The notes: a model not told the origin generated them from the letters alone. A DNA stretch of 64,000 bases from Fimbriimonas sp. (GCA_031292555.1 JARLGV010000013.1:1-64000); one strand, 5' to 3'. Shown: positions 10,401 through 20,828, counted from the stretch's first letter. Translations and numbers: made by a program.

Positions 10401-10971
10401 AACTCGTGGAAAGCTGATAGGTGTTCCCGTTGTAGGTTTCTAGTACGGTCGCATACTGTTGGAATCCGGAGCCAGAAAGCGTGATCGTAATCGATCCGGT
10501 TGAGAGCGGATTCGGATTGACCGCCGAAAGCGTGGGCCCAGCGTTCAGAATCTGAATATAGGTGCTCCCAGAAACAGAGCCCAGAGCCTGACTGGTAGCC
10601 GTAATCGTAACCGGGTTCTGTCCCGGCGGCGTTGCCGGGGCTGCATATAGGCCCGATGTGCTGATCGTTCCCACCGTGCCATTTCCGCCCTTGACTCCGC
10701 CAACCGACCAATAGACGGCGGTGTTGCTGAGCCCAGTAACGGTCGCTGTGCATTGAACGGTGGCGCCGGGGCCGGCAGTAACCCATCCGGTCGGGGACAC
10801 AGAGATCGTCTGGGCGGACGCAATTCCGACCGACGCTGCCACAAGGACAGTGAGCCATCGAAGCAGTAGCCGAATCGGCTTCCATACCGCCGGTGTCGGT
10901 GGATAGCCTTCCTTTCCAATCTTCGGCCGGCTCCATTGTCGGCCTAACTGTCTTAGGGGAGTGAATGTCAT
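7417..10971 (-). CDS. Large secreted protein: Ig-like and bacterial-repeat domains plus heparinase II/III-like or alginate-lyase-like region
   Basis: ATG at 10971 is preceded by GGCAGGAGAT; signal-like segment PIRLLLRWLTVLVAASVGIASAQ; two repeats of LKVVNG.GGGTFAAGTTVWLTANAPPQGQSFLNWTGAAV; C-terminal part resembles alpha/alpha-toroid lyase families. The start at 11076 in the ORF track is probably upstream extension. Confidence 0.65.
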   Translation of the reverse strand: MTFTPLRQLGRQWSRPKIGKEGYPPTPAVWKPIRLLLRWLTVLVAASVGIASAQTISVSPTGWVTAGPGATVQCTATVTGLSNTAVYWSVGGVKGGNGTVGTISTSGLYAAPATPPGQNPVTITATSQALGSVSGSTYIQILNAGPTLSAVNPNPLSTGSITITLSGSGFQQYATVLETYNGNTYQLSTSSISSSTIVCSTWQGTAASASFTVTNPGTAPSNAVVVPIGNGTSSYTLKVVNGTGGGTFAAGTTVWLTANAPPQGQSFLNWTGAAVALPTSTTTSMKMPSANTTVTANFGSTVYPLTVVNGAGSGNYPAGTVVPISASAPPQGQVFGNWTGAAVANANAASTTITTTAGPSTVTANFSVIADVPFPVTTHPRLWITTNDLPRLQSWAVPTNPIYAQGMQVVLNQVLGVYKRSFFPNGVANPNYPDDGDYNGYATSNSEEYAVILAFNSLIDPNPTNRITYAQDARNLLMYVMNQAVLGVSAGTPFRDILFCQSNRANYYGEDWALIVDWLYNATDANGNNILTAADKATCRSVFMQWENILLTANATGGDHPSPPGLTNDHMLVGGGLAPYRMAANNYYLGHARMMTMLALCIDPADDPAVNPALSKGTPGNSLRSYLLDANGAWLYQEYSMFGDPQAVANDYGLGGTGKGFGLASGGMPPEGVLYGHSYAYLLGQLLALQTAGFNDPALSGPQIHLINSPVWDRYAHGYLDALTPSAVVPQGLAWMGPVFQWSTSGDTIRTWATPEQMQPLALLSILDQQQGITTHANAARWFGANVPQGGLMYNVSTPFTWSSTDSILYYLIMDPAAPTPTDPRPNYPLTFFDPAAGQISAHSDWGPNPTWFDYRACWENINHQQGDAGQFEFFRNGEWLTRGMSNYDANWLGQTSMYHNSLGIQNWCAAGTPFLNWFETGEWANGSQWNLGLDQGDPSTLMGSGPGYVYAFSDLKQLYNRPNIFTPSNSSVDVTQANRSILWLNKDTIVIYDRATTIHPNLFKTFNLNFVTPPSIVGSVATETMADGQQMFVQTLLPAVPSITTMNGAANIFGLSDLEPTRYIMTVQDPSLPTDGRFFHVIQGADPGGKMVSAIYVQSSTGTVFDGAVFGNNAVFFPVNLGAIATTTMCVPFASGTVMIGGMTPGASYGVSTVPTANGVVVTLTPGGTGSVADSAGMLSVSF

Positions 10972-11148
10972 TTTTGGTAATCTCCTGCCCCTGAGCAGCA
11001 TGTGTGCTCCGGTGGCGAAGGCTTTGTACTCGCCTCTCGTCACAACACCGTCACAACTGGTTTGGCATAGGTCCATTGGAATTTGTCACGCTCCGAATGG
11101 GCCTTGGGGCATAATTGTCTAGCTTTTCAGTTGCAGAAAGGATTCCTA

Positions 11149-14106
11149 TTGAGGCCAGTGGACCCATCTTCACCAGGAAATGTGGTTTCCGCTTGCGGAC
11201 CAAGTGGAGTAACGAGCAAGTACTTCCTCAGACTGCTTGGAAACATGACACTTGAGGGTGGCGGGGTGAGCTTCTCTCGATTTCCGACAAAGCGCGCTGC
11301 CTCAATATTGGCGAGGCTGGCAATGGCTCGCAACAAGCGCGTGGGCCGTGACGAGCTTGCCGAGCTTCTTTGGCCAGAAGACTTCATTGACCAGAGTCGG
11401 GCGCGTTTTCGCCAAGAGTTGCTACGGCTCCGAAAGCACGTTGGCGATTTCGGCAAATCGATTGAATCTGACCGCGAATGGGTCGGAATCGAGTCGGGCA
11501 TACTCACAACCGACGTCGAGCTTTTTGACCAATGGTTGTTGGCGGCATCCACGGCCTCCAATCCGGCAATAAAGGCAAACTACCTGTCCAGAGCGGTTTC
11601 TTTGTTTACGGGCCCGTTTCTGGAAGGGAGCCAAGAGCCGTGGGTTCAGATTCAAAGAAGGGCCTACTTGGATAAAGCGAGGTCAGCTTGGATTGAACTC
11701 GCAGAAGCTTTCCAAACCTCCGGAGATCGGAAGTTGGCGATGGATGCAGCCGGCAAAGCGGTTCTATGCGACCCGCTCGACTCAGTAGCCAATTCGCTGC
11801 TGATCCGACTGCTGCTGGAGCAAGGACAAAGCGGTCGAGCAAAGCAAGCCTTCCTACGGTTCGACCGCCTCGTATTTCAAGAACTGGGGATCCATCCTCC
11901 AGATTCGATGCAAGTCGCTGCACTCTCGGCAACGCAGGTCAGTGGAGACGATGAGAGTCAAGAATCGGCGGCGCTCGGTGTTGTACGACCGTTACCTCTT
12001 TACGGGCGGGATGATTTGCTCAACGCCATTCTCAACGCTCTTGCCAGGCACGGCGCCATGGTGACCGTCGTCGGCATGATTGGAAGCGGAAAGAGCCACC
12101 TAATCCAAGAAGCCGCTTGGCAATTTTCGCGATCCTACGACATGCCGATCCAATTTGGAGCGGTTCCGTCGCGTGTTCCGGACGGGCTTTACGTGATCGA
12201 CTATCCTTTGGACGAGCCAGTCTTGGCTGACGCGATTCAGACGGCGAATCAGCTTGGGTGGCGGGTCCTCGCGGAATCTCGGACGCGATTGGCATCGGGA
12301 CAATTCGAAGAAGTCCTCGTCTCTGTCCTGACCGCACCTCCACCTGACGACTCGTTGGATGGAATGCTGGAAAGCCCATCCGTTCGACTACTAACTTCGC
12401 AGGCTTGGAAGCAGGGCACGCCTCCGCCGACACCGCAGGCGGCGATTCATTTGTCAGAACTAGCCCGTAAGCTAGGCGGCCTCCCGAGCGCTTTGAAGTT
12501 CTTTGCATCGCGGCTAATGTTGGAATCCCCCGCCGATGTGTTGGATTCCCTTGATGCCGGATTGAAAGAGTGGATCGATGGGCCCGGTCTTGGCGGCGAA
12601 TCAGTCCAAGCCTTCCTGGATCGCGCATTTCGAGAACTTCCCGCTACGGCCAAGTCCGCATGGATTGCGCTTTCGCTTCTTGAAAGTACCTCCTCGAGTG
12701 TGGCTAGCGAGATCGCTTCCAGCTATGAAGATCCTGGCATTTGGCACTTCCTGGCTCGACTCTCGCTCATTTCGATTATCGGCAACGGATCCGAGTGTCG
12801 GTACTCGGTGCCAGGCCCTATCGCCCGGGCGGTTCGGCAGATGGCCGACCGAGAAGCATTGACGGAGATTCAGGAGAAGGTCTGGCGCACGTTGGCCAAG
12901 TGGACCTATGTCCAATCGCGAAGCCTGTTTGGTATCGACCCATGCCCACCGTTCAACAATCTAGTCAACGAACTTGACAACATTAAAGCCGGGATCGCTT
13001 GGTGTACGTTGTTTGCTCCGGATGTGGCAGCGTACTTTGTCGTTGGGGCCTGGCGAACGGTTTGGGCACGCGGTCACCCGGCAGTAGAAGCAGAACTTCT
13101 ATTCCGGGCCGCAAAGTCCGGAGCCCACTATCTGGAACCGATCTTCGCCGGCGAGGCTTGGATCGGCGCTGCAATTGCACTGGCGGCCAGCGACAATCTC
13201 GAATTGTCCGAACAGGCTTTCTTGGCCTCTTTCCAGGCATTTGGATTGGGGCACAGTGACGAATGCGTGGCGAGCGTTGCCTGGGCGCAAGTCAATTTCG
13301 CCTCGGAGGTCCTGTCCAAATCGGCACCCCAAAAGGCAATCGAATTGTTGAAGTCCGTAATTTCGGGTGCGAACAACGATAGCCTTCGAATTCTCGCTCA
13401 GAGCGAGTATGCCCGGGTCCTTGCATGTGCTGGGCTCACCGAGGAGTCGATTCAAGTCGGCGAAGCCGTATTTGCCGAACGCTGTCGATACGAGGACGCG
13501 ACGAATCGAGCGATTGCATATGTGGATCTGGGTGAAATCTATCAAAGGGCCGCACGAGTTAAGGAAGCTCGACCGTTAGTCGTGGAAGGGATTCGGAGGT
13601 TGAGAGAGGTAGGAATCCAAGAGTCATTGCTTATCCACCTAATCTATCTAGGGGAAATGATGGCCGCAGACGAAATCGTGGACTGGACCGAATTGCATTC
13701 ACTACTCATCGAAGCCAACGGGATCGCCGTGCGAATTGGCTCCAAGATGAAGCAACTGGAGGTGGCACGACTCCGAATGTTTCACGCATCTAGAACGAAC
13801 GATCTCAGTTCGCTGGTGGCCTATATCGAACAAACCTTCTTGTTGACGCAATCGAGCCAAAGCCGGACTGAACGAGAAAGGTCTTTGCGGCTACTGGCCA
13901 CGGAGTTGAGCCATCACAACAAGGTCACGTATGCCCAGGCGATTCACGCCGCACTTGGCGATGTCATTGAAGGGGTTGCTCATCCCGGATGGGCTTCATT
14001 ACTCTCAACGCAGTCCCATGACATAGCTTGCGTGCTCGCTGTAGTAATGGCGAAGGAATCACTGGCAGCCGACGCCAAAGCAAGGGACGCTCTAGCATTG
14101 AATTGA
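11149..14106 (+). CDS. AfsR/SARP-like regulator: winged helix plus bacterial transcriptional activator domain, P-loop NTPase, TPR-like C-terminus
   Basis: YFLRLLGNMTLEGGGVSFSRFPTKRAASILARLAMARNKRVGRDELAELLWPEDFIDQSRARFRQELLRLRKHV; Walker A VVGMIGSGKSHL. TTG start at 11149 preceded by GAAAGGA; the longer ORF starts at 11083. Confidence 0.75.
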   Translation: MRPVDPSSPGNVVSACGPSGVTSKYFLRLLGNMTLEGGGVSFSRFPTKRAASILARLAMARNKRVGRDELAELLWPEDFIDQSRARFRQELLRLRKHVGDFGKSIESDREWVGIESGILTTDVELFDQWLLAASTASNPAIKANYLSRAVSLFTGPFLEGSQEPWVQIQRRAYLDKARSAWIELAEAFQTSGDRKLAMDAAGKAVLCDPLDSVANSLLIRLLLEQGQSGRAKQAFLRFDRLVFQELGIHPPDSMQVAALSATQVSGDDESQESAALGVVRPLPLYGRDDLLNAILNALARHGAMVTVVGMIGSGKSHLIQEAAWQFSRSYDMPIQFGAVPSRVPDGLYVIDYPLDEPVLADAIQTANQLGWRVLAESRTRLASGQFEEVLVSVLTAPPPDDSLDGMLESPSVRLLTSQAWKQGTPPPTPQAAIHLSELARKLGGLPSALKFFASRLMLESPADVLDSLDAGLKEWIDGPGLGGESVQAFLDRAFRELPATAKSAWIALSLLESTSSSVASEIASSYEDPGIWHFLARLSLISIIGNGSECRYSVPGPIARAVRQMADREALTEIQEKVWRTLAKWTYVQSRSLFGIDPCPPFNNLVNELDNIKAGIAWCTLFAPDVAAYFVVGAWRTVWARGHPAVEAELLFRAAKSGAHYLEPIFAGEAWIGAAIALAASDNLELSEQAFLASFQAFGLGHSDECVASVAWAQVNFASEVLSKSAPQKAIELLKSVISGANNDSLRILAQSEYARVLACAGLTEESIQVGEAVFAERCRYEDATNRAIAYVDLGEIYQRAARVKEARPLVVEGIRRLREVGIQESLLIHLIYLGEMMAADEIVDWTELHSLLIEANGIAVRIGSKMKQLEVARLRMFHASRTNDLSSLVAYIEQTFLLTQSSQSRTERERSLRLLATELSHHNKVTYAQAIHAALGDVIEGVAHPGWASLLSTQSHDIACVLAVVMAKESLAADAKARDALALN

Positions 14107-14258
14107 CCGGACGAACGATGTCCAATCGGAACGCAGAATCCGCTTCAAGCAGACCTGGTTCAGGTCAAGGAGAAGCGTCCTTGCACTTTGGCGATCAAGG
14201 AGAGCGCGATCGCAAACCAGGCAAATTCTCACGGTCCGTGCCCTATACTCTTTGCGTC

Positions 14259-16148
14259 ATGCCCACTGCCAAGCTATGGCTGTCCCGGATCTCTGCGGGG
14301 CTTTGTTTCGTCGTTGCGGTCGTCCTCGTGCCGGGTCAGACCAAGACCGGGCCGGCTCTGCCGGTGTTCGTGGATGGGCAGGCACAGTCCGTGCCGGCAT
14401 TCGCGGATTCCTCGGAATGGATCCGCGAGAGTTTGTGGGTGGAAACCGAGTTCGACTCCGACCACGATGGAAAGCGGGACCGGGTCCATGTCGACGTCAC
14501 GAGACAAAGGCAAACCGACACCGACGGGTTGCGCGTGCCCGTCATCTACGAGTCGTCCCCCTACTTTGCCGGAACCGGCGATGGACCGGGAATCGACTGG
14601 GACGTACACCAGGAGCTTGGAGCAGATCCGACACCGCGCACCTTTCACCCCGATATCAAGTTCAACCCCAAGCGAACCCGTATTTCGGGTTCGCTCGTGT
14701 ACACCTGGGTCCCGCGAGGGTTCGCGGTCGTGCACTCGGAGGCGCCGGGCACGGGGCTATCAGGAGGGTGCCCGACCGTGGGCGGTGCGCCCGAGCGACT
14801 CGCCCCCAAGGCGGTCATTGACTGGCTAAACGGGAGGGCTAAGGGGTTCACCACAATCGACGGCCAGACCCAGGTCTTCGCCAAATGGTGTACCGGCAAG
14901 GTCGGTATGACGGGCACCTCCTACAATGGAACGATCCCCCTCGCGGCCGCTACCACCGGCGTGAAGGGACTAGAGTGCGTCATCCCCGTTTCACCCAACA
15001 CCTCCTACTACCACTACTACCGCTCGAACGGGCTCGTTCGAAGCCCGGGCGGGTATCTCGGGGAGGACGTCGATTCCCTGTACGATTTCATCCACAGCGG
15101 CGATCCCGCTCTTCGCGACATCGCGAACCGGCTGTACCGCGATGGAGAAATGGCCAAGGGACAGGATCGCAAGACAGGCGACTATAACGCCTTCTGGGCG
15201 GAGCGCGACTTACTTCGGTTCGCGAGGGGAATCCGGTGCGCCGTCTTCATGTGCCACGGATTCAACGACTGGAACGTCGTCCCCGAGCACAGTAATCGCA
15301 TCAGCCAGGCCATTAAGGGAAGAGTCCCGCTCATCCAGTACTGGCACCAAGGCGGCCATGGGGGAGATCCGCCGATGGAGTTGATGAACAAGTGGTTCAC
15401 CCGCTTTCTTTACGGCGTCCAGAACGGCATCGAGAAAGGGCCGAAGGCGTATATCGTTCGAGAGAGCGCCCCTGGGGGTCCTCGACGCGGTGGTCCTCCC
15501 ACCCCGTACGCCGATTTCCCGCTTCCGGAATCCGCGCCGGTCACCCTGTTCCCCAGGGCCGGGGGCGCTAAGTCGGGCCTACTCTCTCTGACTGCTACGA
15601 AGGGTCAGGGGAAAGAAGAACTCACCGACGACGTCTCCTTCGATGCGCCGTCGCTCGCCCTCGCCGACGAATCGCCCCACCGCCTGATCTACTCTGCACC
15701 GGAACTGACAACACCGCTCCATCTTTCAGGCGTCGCTCGCGTGACGCTTCGCCTGGCTTCGAGCACCCCCGCGGCAAACCTCTCGGTCTATCTGGTGCAG
15801 CTTCCTTGGACACGTGGACCGATCGGGACCGCCAACCTCATTACGCGTGGGTGGGCCGATCCGCAGAACTACCGGTCCCTCAGGCGGGGCGGAGACTACC
15901 ACTCGATGACACCGGGCGTTCCGCTCAAGCCGGGTCAGTTCGTCAATCTGACATTCGACCTCGAGCCCAAGGATCAGATCATTCCTGCCGGCAAGCGTAT
16001 CGCCCTGATGGTTCTCTCAAGCGACCGCGACTTCACCCTGTGGCCGAAGCCGGGCACCAAACTCACAGTGGATCTCGATTCGACCCGCATCCAGTTGCCG
16101 GTTGTCGGCGGCAAAGCGGCATTCGCGCAGGCGGTGCTCTCGAAATGA
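14259..16148 (+). CDS. CocE/NonD-type alpha/beta hydrolase (X-Pro dipeptidyl-peptidase-like)
   Basis: Signal peptide MPTAKLWLSRISAGLCFVVAVVLVPGQ; GMTGTSYNGTIPLAAA nucleophile elbow; CHGFNDWNV; C-terminal jelly-roll-like region. Confidence 0.8.
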   Translation: MPTAKLWLSRISAGLCFVVAVVLVPGQTKTGPALPVFVDGQAQSVPAFADSSEWIRESLWVETEFDSDHDGKRDRVHVDVTRQRQTDTDGLRVPVIYESSPYFAGTGDGPGIDWDVHQELGADPTPRTFHPDIKFNPKRTRISGSLVYTWVPRGFAVVHSEAPGTGLSGGCPTVGGAPERLAPKAVIDWLNGRAKGFTTIDGQTQVFAKWCTGKVGMTGTSYNGTIPLAAATTGVKGLECVIPVSPNTSYYHYYRSNGLVRSPGGYLGEDVDSLYDFIHSGDPALRDIANRLYRDGEMAKGQDRKTGDYNAFWAERDLLRFARGIRCAVFMCHGFNDWNVVPEHSNRISQAIKGRVPLIQYWHQGGHGGDPPMELMNKWFTRFLYGVQNGIEKGPKAYIVRESAPGGPRRGGPPTPYADFPLPESAPVTLFPRAGGAKSGLLSLTATKGQGKEELTDDVSFDAPSLALADESPHRLIYSAPELTTPLHLSGVARVTLRLASSTPAANLSVYLVQLPWTRGPIGTANLITRGWADPQNYRSLRRGGDYHSMTPGVPLKPGQFVNLTFDLEPKDQIIPAGKRIALMVLSSDRDFTLWPKPGTKLTVDLDSTRIQLPVVGGKAAFAQAVLSK

Positions 16149-18562
16149 CGCCCGGTATCCTCGTGCGCGTGAGGTTCTTCCCGGTTGCCGCTTTCACGCT
16201 TGCCCTTTCGACGTCTTCGCCAGCGCAGATTGCGCCGCCCCACGTCCACTACGCGCCGGACCGGACTTACCATCTGGTGCATACCCTCACGTCGCTCGAC
16301 TGCGACACCGAACATCAGCGGGCGACCGGCTCGGTAGCGGCAACGATATTCATGCTGCGCGACGGTGTCACGACCGTCCATTTCGACACCGCCGCCGACA
16401 AGGTCGATGACGTTCAGGTCGACGGAAAGGCTGCCCACTTCACGCGTTCGGGCGGCAGCGTGGAAGTAGATCTCGCCGGTGGCAAGAGAGGCGATAGCCA
16501 TCGGCTGAACTTCCACATCGAGGGCCGGTTCTTCCGATGGACGGCGCCCACTGCCGAAGAGCCGACTAGAATCGGGTTCTGCGCCGAGGGACTCCCCGCG
16601 CAACCCGTGAGTTGGGCGCCACCCAACGATCTATCTTCGACCGAGGTCCAGATCACCGTTCCGTCAACCTGGACGGTCATCAGCAACGGCACTCAGATGT
16701 CCGACACGCCGAAGCCAGGCGGACGCCATACCGTCGATTGGCGGTGTGACCAGCCGCATGCCGGATACCTCAACTGTCTCGCGGCTGGCCTCTTCGACGT
16801 GTTTCACGACACATGGCGAGGCAAGCCGCTCATCATGACGTGTCCCAAGGGGATGGGCGACCGGCTGAAGGCGACCTTTGCGCCGACGAAAGACGTCCTC
16901 GACTTCTTCTCCGACGTTCTCGCCTTTCCCTATCCTTGGCCGAAGTACGCCCAGGAGGTGGTCTACGAGCACGAAGGGTATGCGGAGGAGGACGTGAGCG
17001 CCACCGAGTATCCCATATACTGGCGGCAAGACGGTGAGTTTATGGTCGAAGCCCGAGAAGGCGTAAACCCCTCCTCATGGGTCATCGCCCACGAAACCGC
17101 CCACCAGTGGTTCGGCGATACGGTGACGTGCAAAGACTGGAACGACACCTGGCTGAACGAGGGCATGGCGACCTTCATGGAGATGATGTACACGCTCCAC
17201 AGTCGCGGGCCGCTCGAGTCGCTGCGTGAGTTCGAAGCGTACAGCCAGCGCTACTTCGGCAGCAGCAAAACCGACTTCCGTCCCGTAGCCACGAATTTCT
17301 ACTCCGATTCGCTGGGCATGGGCGGCTGGACCACTTACATGAAGGGTGGCACCGTGCTGGACTCATTGCGCCGCCAGCTTGGAGATGACGCGTTCTACCA
17401 CGGCTTGCACCGATACCTGACCCGCCACCAATTCTCGAACGTCGAATCCAACGACCTGTGCGAGGACTTGAGCGAAGCAAGCGGCATCAACCTACATCCG
17501 TGGTTCGAGCAGTGGATCTATAAGCCAGGCCATCCGGTGATCGACTGGAGTTGGTCGTACGACGCCGGACGCAAGGTCGCGATCGTGCACGTTCGTCAGA
17601 CCCAGGACACTTCTCGCGGAATTCCCGTCTTCGACGTTCCGACCCATGTAGCACTGGTCGACTCCAACAGCCTGCGCCGATCGCCGATCCACATCACGGC
17701 TGCGGACCAGACATTCGAGGTCGCGTCGGCTTCCGCGCCGAAGTCCGTGATCTTCGACCCCGATCACGAATTCCTGCGCGAACTGCCCAAACAGCCGTGG
17801 ACGGCAGAGGAATTGCCATACGTGTTCCTGAATGCGCCGGATCCGACCGACATGGAGACGGCGATGAATCGAATGCTGGACGGCACGCCGACAGACGCTG
17901 CCCTGCATATGATCGCTGATCGGCTGCGACAGGATACGCGGCCCTTCCCAGCTATTCCAGACACGTCCCGCCTCGCAAAGCTCGGGCGCGAAGCACTCCA
18001 CGACTTCTTCCTAGCAGAGACGACTCATGTGAGCGTGCAAAGACGCGCGATCGCCGCCACCGGATTGGCGAAGCTTTCGGCAGGGGAATCGGACCGTCAA
18101 CGGCTGAAGCAACTCTTGGGCGACGATCAACCCTACGACGTGGTTGCCGCCGCGCTAAGGGGCCTTGCCCCGCTCAACTTTGCCGCGGTCCGCGATTTCG
18201 CGACGACCCAGGCATCGAAGGCGACCTTTCCCGCCCTGCGGCGAGCCGCCCTGGAAGTCCTTGCCGACCACACCGCGCCGGGATGGGACGCCGCTATTCT
18301 GGATACGGCGACCGAGCATCACCGACCGTTGATTCGCGAAGTGGGCCTGCACGCCTTGACGCGGCTGCCGCATGAAGACCCGCGAGTCGCGTCGTCGCTT
18401 CGTAGTGCGCTAGCCAGCCGCGACTCGAGGATCGTGTCCACCGCGGTCGCTCTCGCCGGTAAGTTGAAGCAAAAGACACTTCAACCCGACCTGGAGCGAA
18501 TGAAGGCGCAGGGCCAACACGCGGGCGAAGTCGACGCAGCGATCAAAGCCATCCGAACGTGA
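16145..18562 (+). CDS. M1-family (gluzincin) metallopeptidase with C-terminal HEAT-like region
   Basis: HETAH-(18 residues)-E in HETAHQWFGDTVTCKDWNDTWLNEGMATF; ATGA overlap with the upstream hydrolase. Confidence 0.85.
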   Translation: MTPGILVRVRFFPVAAFTLALSTSSPAQIAPPHVHYAPDRTYHLVHTLTSLDCDTEHQRATGSVAATIFMLRDGVTTVHFDTAADKVDDVQVDGKAAHFTRSGGSVEVDLAGGKRGDSHRLNFHIEGRFFRWTAPTAEEPTRIGFCAEGLPAQPVSWAPPNDLSSTEVQITVPSTWTVISNGTQMSDTPKPGGRHTVDWRCDQPHAGYLNCLAAGLFDVFHDTWRGKPLIMTCPKGMGDRLKATFAPTKDVLDFFSDVLAFPYPWPKYAQEVVYEHEGYAEEDVSATEYPIYWRQDGEFMVEAREGVNPSSWVIAHETAHQWFGDTVTCKDWNDTWLNEGMATFMEMMYTLHSRGPLESLREFEAYSQRYFGSSKTDFRPVATNFYSDSLGMGGWTTYMKGGTVLDSLRRQLGDDAFYHGLHRYLTRHQFSNVESNDLCEDLSEASGINLHPWFEQWIYKPGHPVIDWSWSYDAGRKVAIVHVRQTQDTSRGIPVFDVPTHVALVDSNSLRRSPIHITAADQTFEVASASAPKSVIFDPDHEFLRELPKQPWTAEELPYVFLNAPDPTDMETAMNRMLDGTPTDAALHMIADRLRQDTRPFPAIPDTSRLAKLGREALHDFFLAETTHVSVQRRAIAATGLAKLSAGESDRQRLKQLLGDDQPYDVVAAALRGLAPLNFAAVRDFATTQASKATFPALRRAALEVLADHTAPGWDAAILDTATEHHRPLIREVGLHALTRLPHEDPRVASSLRSALASRDSRIVSTAVALAGKLKQKTLQPDLERMKAQGQHAGEVDAAIKAIRT

Positions 18563-18820
18563 GTCGAAAGGGGGAGGTTGGGAACGAGGAATTGCTCTCC
18601 TGCGCTCGATCCTGCCCACGAACACGGGAGCGTGCCCAGCACAACGGAGATGACCGACTCAACGACCCGCATTCGATCTAAAGCACACTAGCCTTTATAG
18701 TACATTGTCGATCCAGCCAAAGGAGGAAGCTCGTTTCGTCTTCGACTGGGTCGACACAAGGATACGACTGTCCGAGGCACAAATTCGCAAGCGAGACTCG
18801 CATGTCCAGGCGAACTGATG

Positions 18821-18840
18821 TAGAATTTAATCGATTAAAT
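18821..18840 (+). promoter_or_regulatory. -10-like TAGAAT overlapping a 16-bp perfect palindrome (candidate LacI-family operator)
   Basis: ATTTAATCGATTAAAT at 18825-18840 is a perfect palindrome with central CG; the start codon of the LacI-type gene is at 18839. Confidence 0.65.
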
Positions 18841-19879
18841 GGCAACCCTAAAGGACATTGCCCAGAAGTGCGGGGTTTCTACAGCCACCGTGTCGTACGT
18901 AGTGAACAACTCGCCACGACAGGTCTTGCCTGCGACTCGCGAGAAGGTCCTCAAGGCAGTTGCCGAATTGGGCTACCAGCCGAACGCATACGCCCGAGCC
19001 CTCAAGGGGTTTCGAACTCAAGTAATCGGGGTGGTCTTTCCTCACGTAACGGTTCCCCTTACCAACGTCTACTTTGGCCCCGTGCTGGAAGGCATCGTCG
19101 CCCAGGCGACCGAACGTCGCATGGCGACGATGCTGCTGACCGGCTTTACATGGGAAGAGACGGAGCAAGGGGCCGAACGGGAGTTCAGCGGGATCTGCGA
19201 CGGTTTTCTACTTATTGCGCCCAGGAGAGACAGCCAGTTCGCAAGCGATCTTGCCAAGAGCGGCGTACCGCTTGTGAGCGTGGGGACACAAGTCGCCGAA
19301 CCTGGCGTATCGTCGATAGATTCCGATAACCGAACCGGAGGAAGACTGGCGACCGAGCATCTACTTGCTCTGGGGCACCGGCGCATCGCCATGATCCTCA
19401 CTGGAGAAGACGTCAGCCCTTCAAACTCTGGCAAGCCTGTGAAGCACAATTGGAGCGCCTTGGAGCGGCAGCATGGATATTGGGATGCGCTTCGAGCCTG
19501 GGGTATGGAACCGGACCCCAATTTGACCGCGACGATTTGGCACGATCCGGTTGCTTCAAGGTCGTCAGCGCGGCGCCTACTCAATCAACGCCCCACGGCC
19601 GTTTTCGGCTGCAACGATGGGGCTGCGTATCGAACGGTCGAGGTCTGCCGTGAATCGGGGATTCGAGTACCCGAGGATCTGTCCGTGATCGGCTTCGACG
19701 ACATTGCCAACGCAGCTTCCTTTGATCCGCCGTTAACGACTATCCGGCAGCCCATTTTCGAGATTGGGGCCAACGCCGTCGAAATGCTCTGCGCTCAAAT
19801 TGAAGGCCGTGCGCAAGAAGTCGAACACCGACTTATGCCAGTGGAACTCATCCAGAGGAGGTCCACCGCCCACATTTGA
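18839..19879 (+). CDS. LacI-family transcriptional regulator
   Basis: [60 protein letters not shown] plus periplasmic-binding-like domain. Confidence 0.95.
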   Translation: MATLKDIAQKCGVSTATVSYVVNNSPRQVLPATREKVLKAVAELGYQPNAYARALKGFRTQVIGVVFPHVTVPLTNVYFGPVLEGIVAQATERRMATMLLTGFTWEETEQGAEREFSGICDGFLLIAPRRDSQFASDLAKSGVPLVSVGTQVAEPGVSSIDSDNRTGGRLATEHLLALGHRRIAMILTGEDVSPSNSGKPVKHNWSALERQHGYWDALRAWGMEPDPNLTATIWHDPVASRSSARRLLNQRPTAVFGCNDGAAYRTVEVCRESGIRVPEDLSVIGFDDIANAASFDPPLTTIRQPIFEIGANAVEMLCAQIEGRAQEVEHRLMPVELIQRRSTAHI

Positions 19880-20025
19880 CAGCAATTCTAAAATGGGCCG
19901 GAGCGCCGTTGAAGTACTTTCCAGGGCATTCAACATGCGGCGCAACCGACCCTCTGCCCCTCGTCATCCCGTGTGGCCTCGAAGTTCGAGGTGACACCCC
20001 GGTAATCCATAGAAGGTACATCATT

Positions 20026-20808
20026 ATGAAACACAGAGGTTTCACCCTCATTGAGCTCCTTGTCGTCATCGCGATAATCGCAATCCTAGCCTCAATCCTG
20101 TTCCCGGTGTTTGCCCAAGCCAAGCTCGCCGCAAAGAAGACCACGTCTCTCTCAAACGTCAAGCAACAAGCTCTTGCCAGCCTCATGTATGCGAACGACC
20201 ACGACGACACGCTCCCGTGGCAAGATGTGGCAAACAACAACGATGCCGGCAATGGCCTTCCGCTCGGCTGGAGAGATCCGGCGGCAGGAAGCAACTGGTG
20301 CCAGGACATCTATCCCTACGTCAAGAATCTCGGACTCTTTGTCTCGACAGCGCCTGATCAGAACAGCAACGGCACGTATAACTACGACCCGACACCAGGC
20401 GCCGGTAACGCCAGCTATGAATTCAATGGAGCACTCATCGGCGTCTCAATGACGACTTCATCCTCTCCAGCCAACTTAATTGAGCTTACGGGCGAGTGGT
20501 GGACGCAGGACTGCGCATCGGTCAAGCCAGAGGTCGCGAATTGGTGGGGACCAGTGGGTCTCTATGAGGTGTCGATCCAAGAGTTGGGAAGCACCTACCC
20601 CGGTTCCGCGAGTACGCAAAACGATGGTGATGTCTATTCCTTCGTTGACGGTCACGCCAAGTTCTTGATCCGAACGAACGTTCAACCCTATAACTACGGG
20701 TGCAGCGGAGACCTTGCGATGTGGGGCACAGACATGCCGCTTCACCAGGGCATCATTCCGGGCAACTATTGGTGGCTCCAGTGCCCCTATGACATCACCA
20801 AGATGTAA
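20026..20808 (+). CDS. DUF1559-type prepilin-like protein
   Basis: Class III signal [33 protein letters not shown]-terminal DGHAKFLI (H-x9-DG-like) motif. Confidence 0.9.
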   Translation: MKHRGFTLIELLVVIAIIAILASILFPVFAQAKLAAKKTTSLSNVKQQALASLMYANDHDDTLPWQDVANNNDAGNGLPLGWRDPAAGSNWCQDIYPYVKNLGLFVSTAPDQNSNGTYNYDPTPGAGNASYEFNGALIGVSMTTSSSPANLIELTGEWWTQDCASVKPEVANWWGPVGLYEVSIQELGSTYPGSASTQNDGDVYSFVDGHAKFLIRTNVQPYNYGCSGDLAMWGTDMPLHQGIIPGNYWWLQCPYDITKM

Positions 20809-20828
20809 ATCCGATTGCTAGTCAAGTT

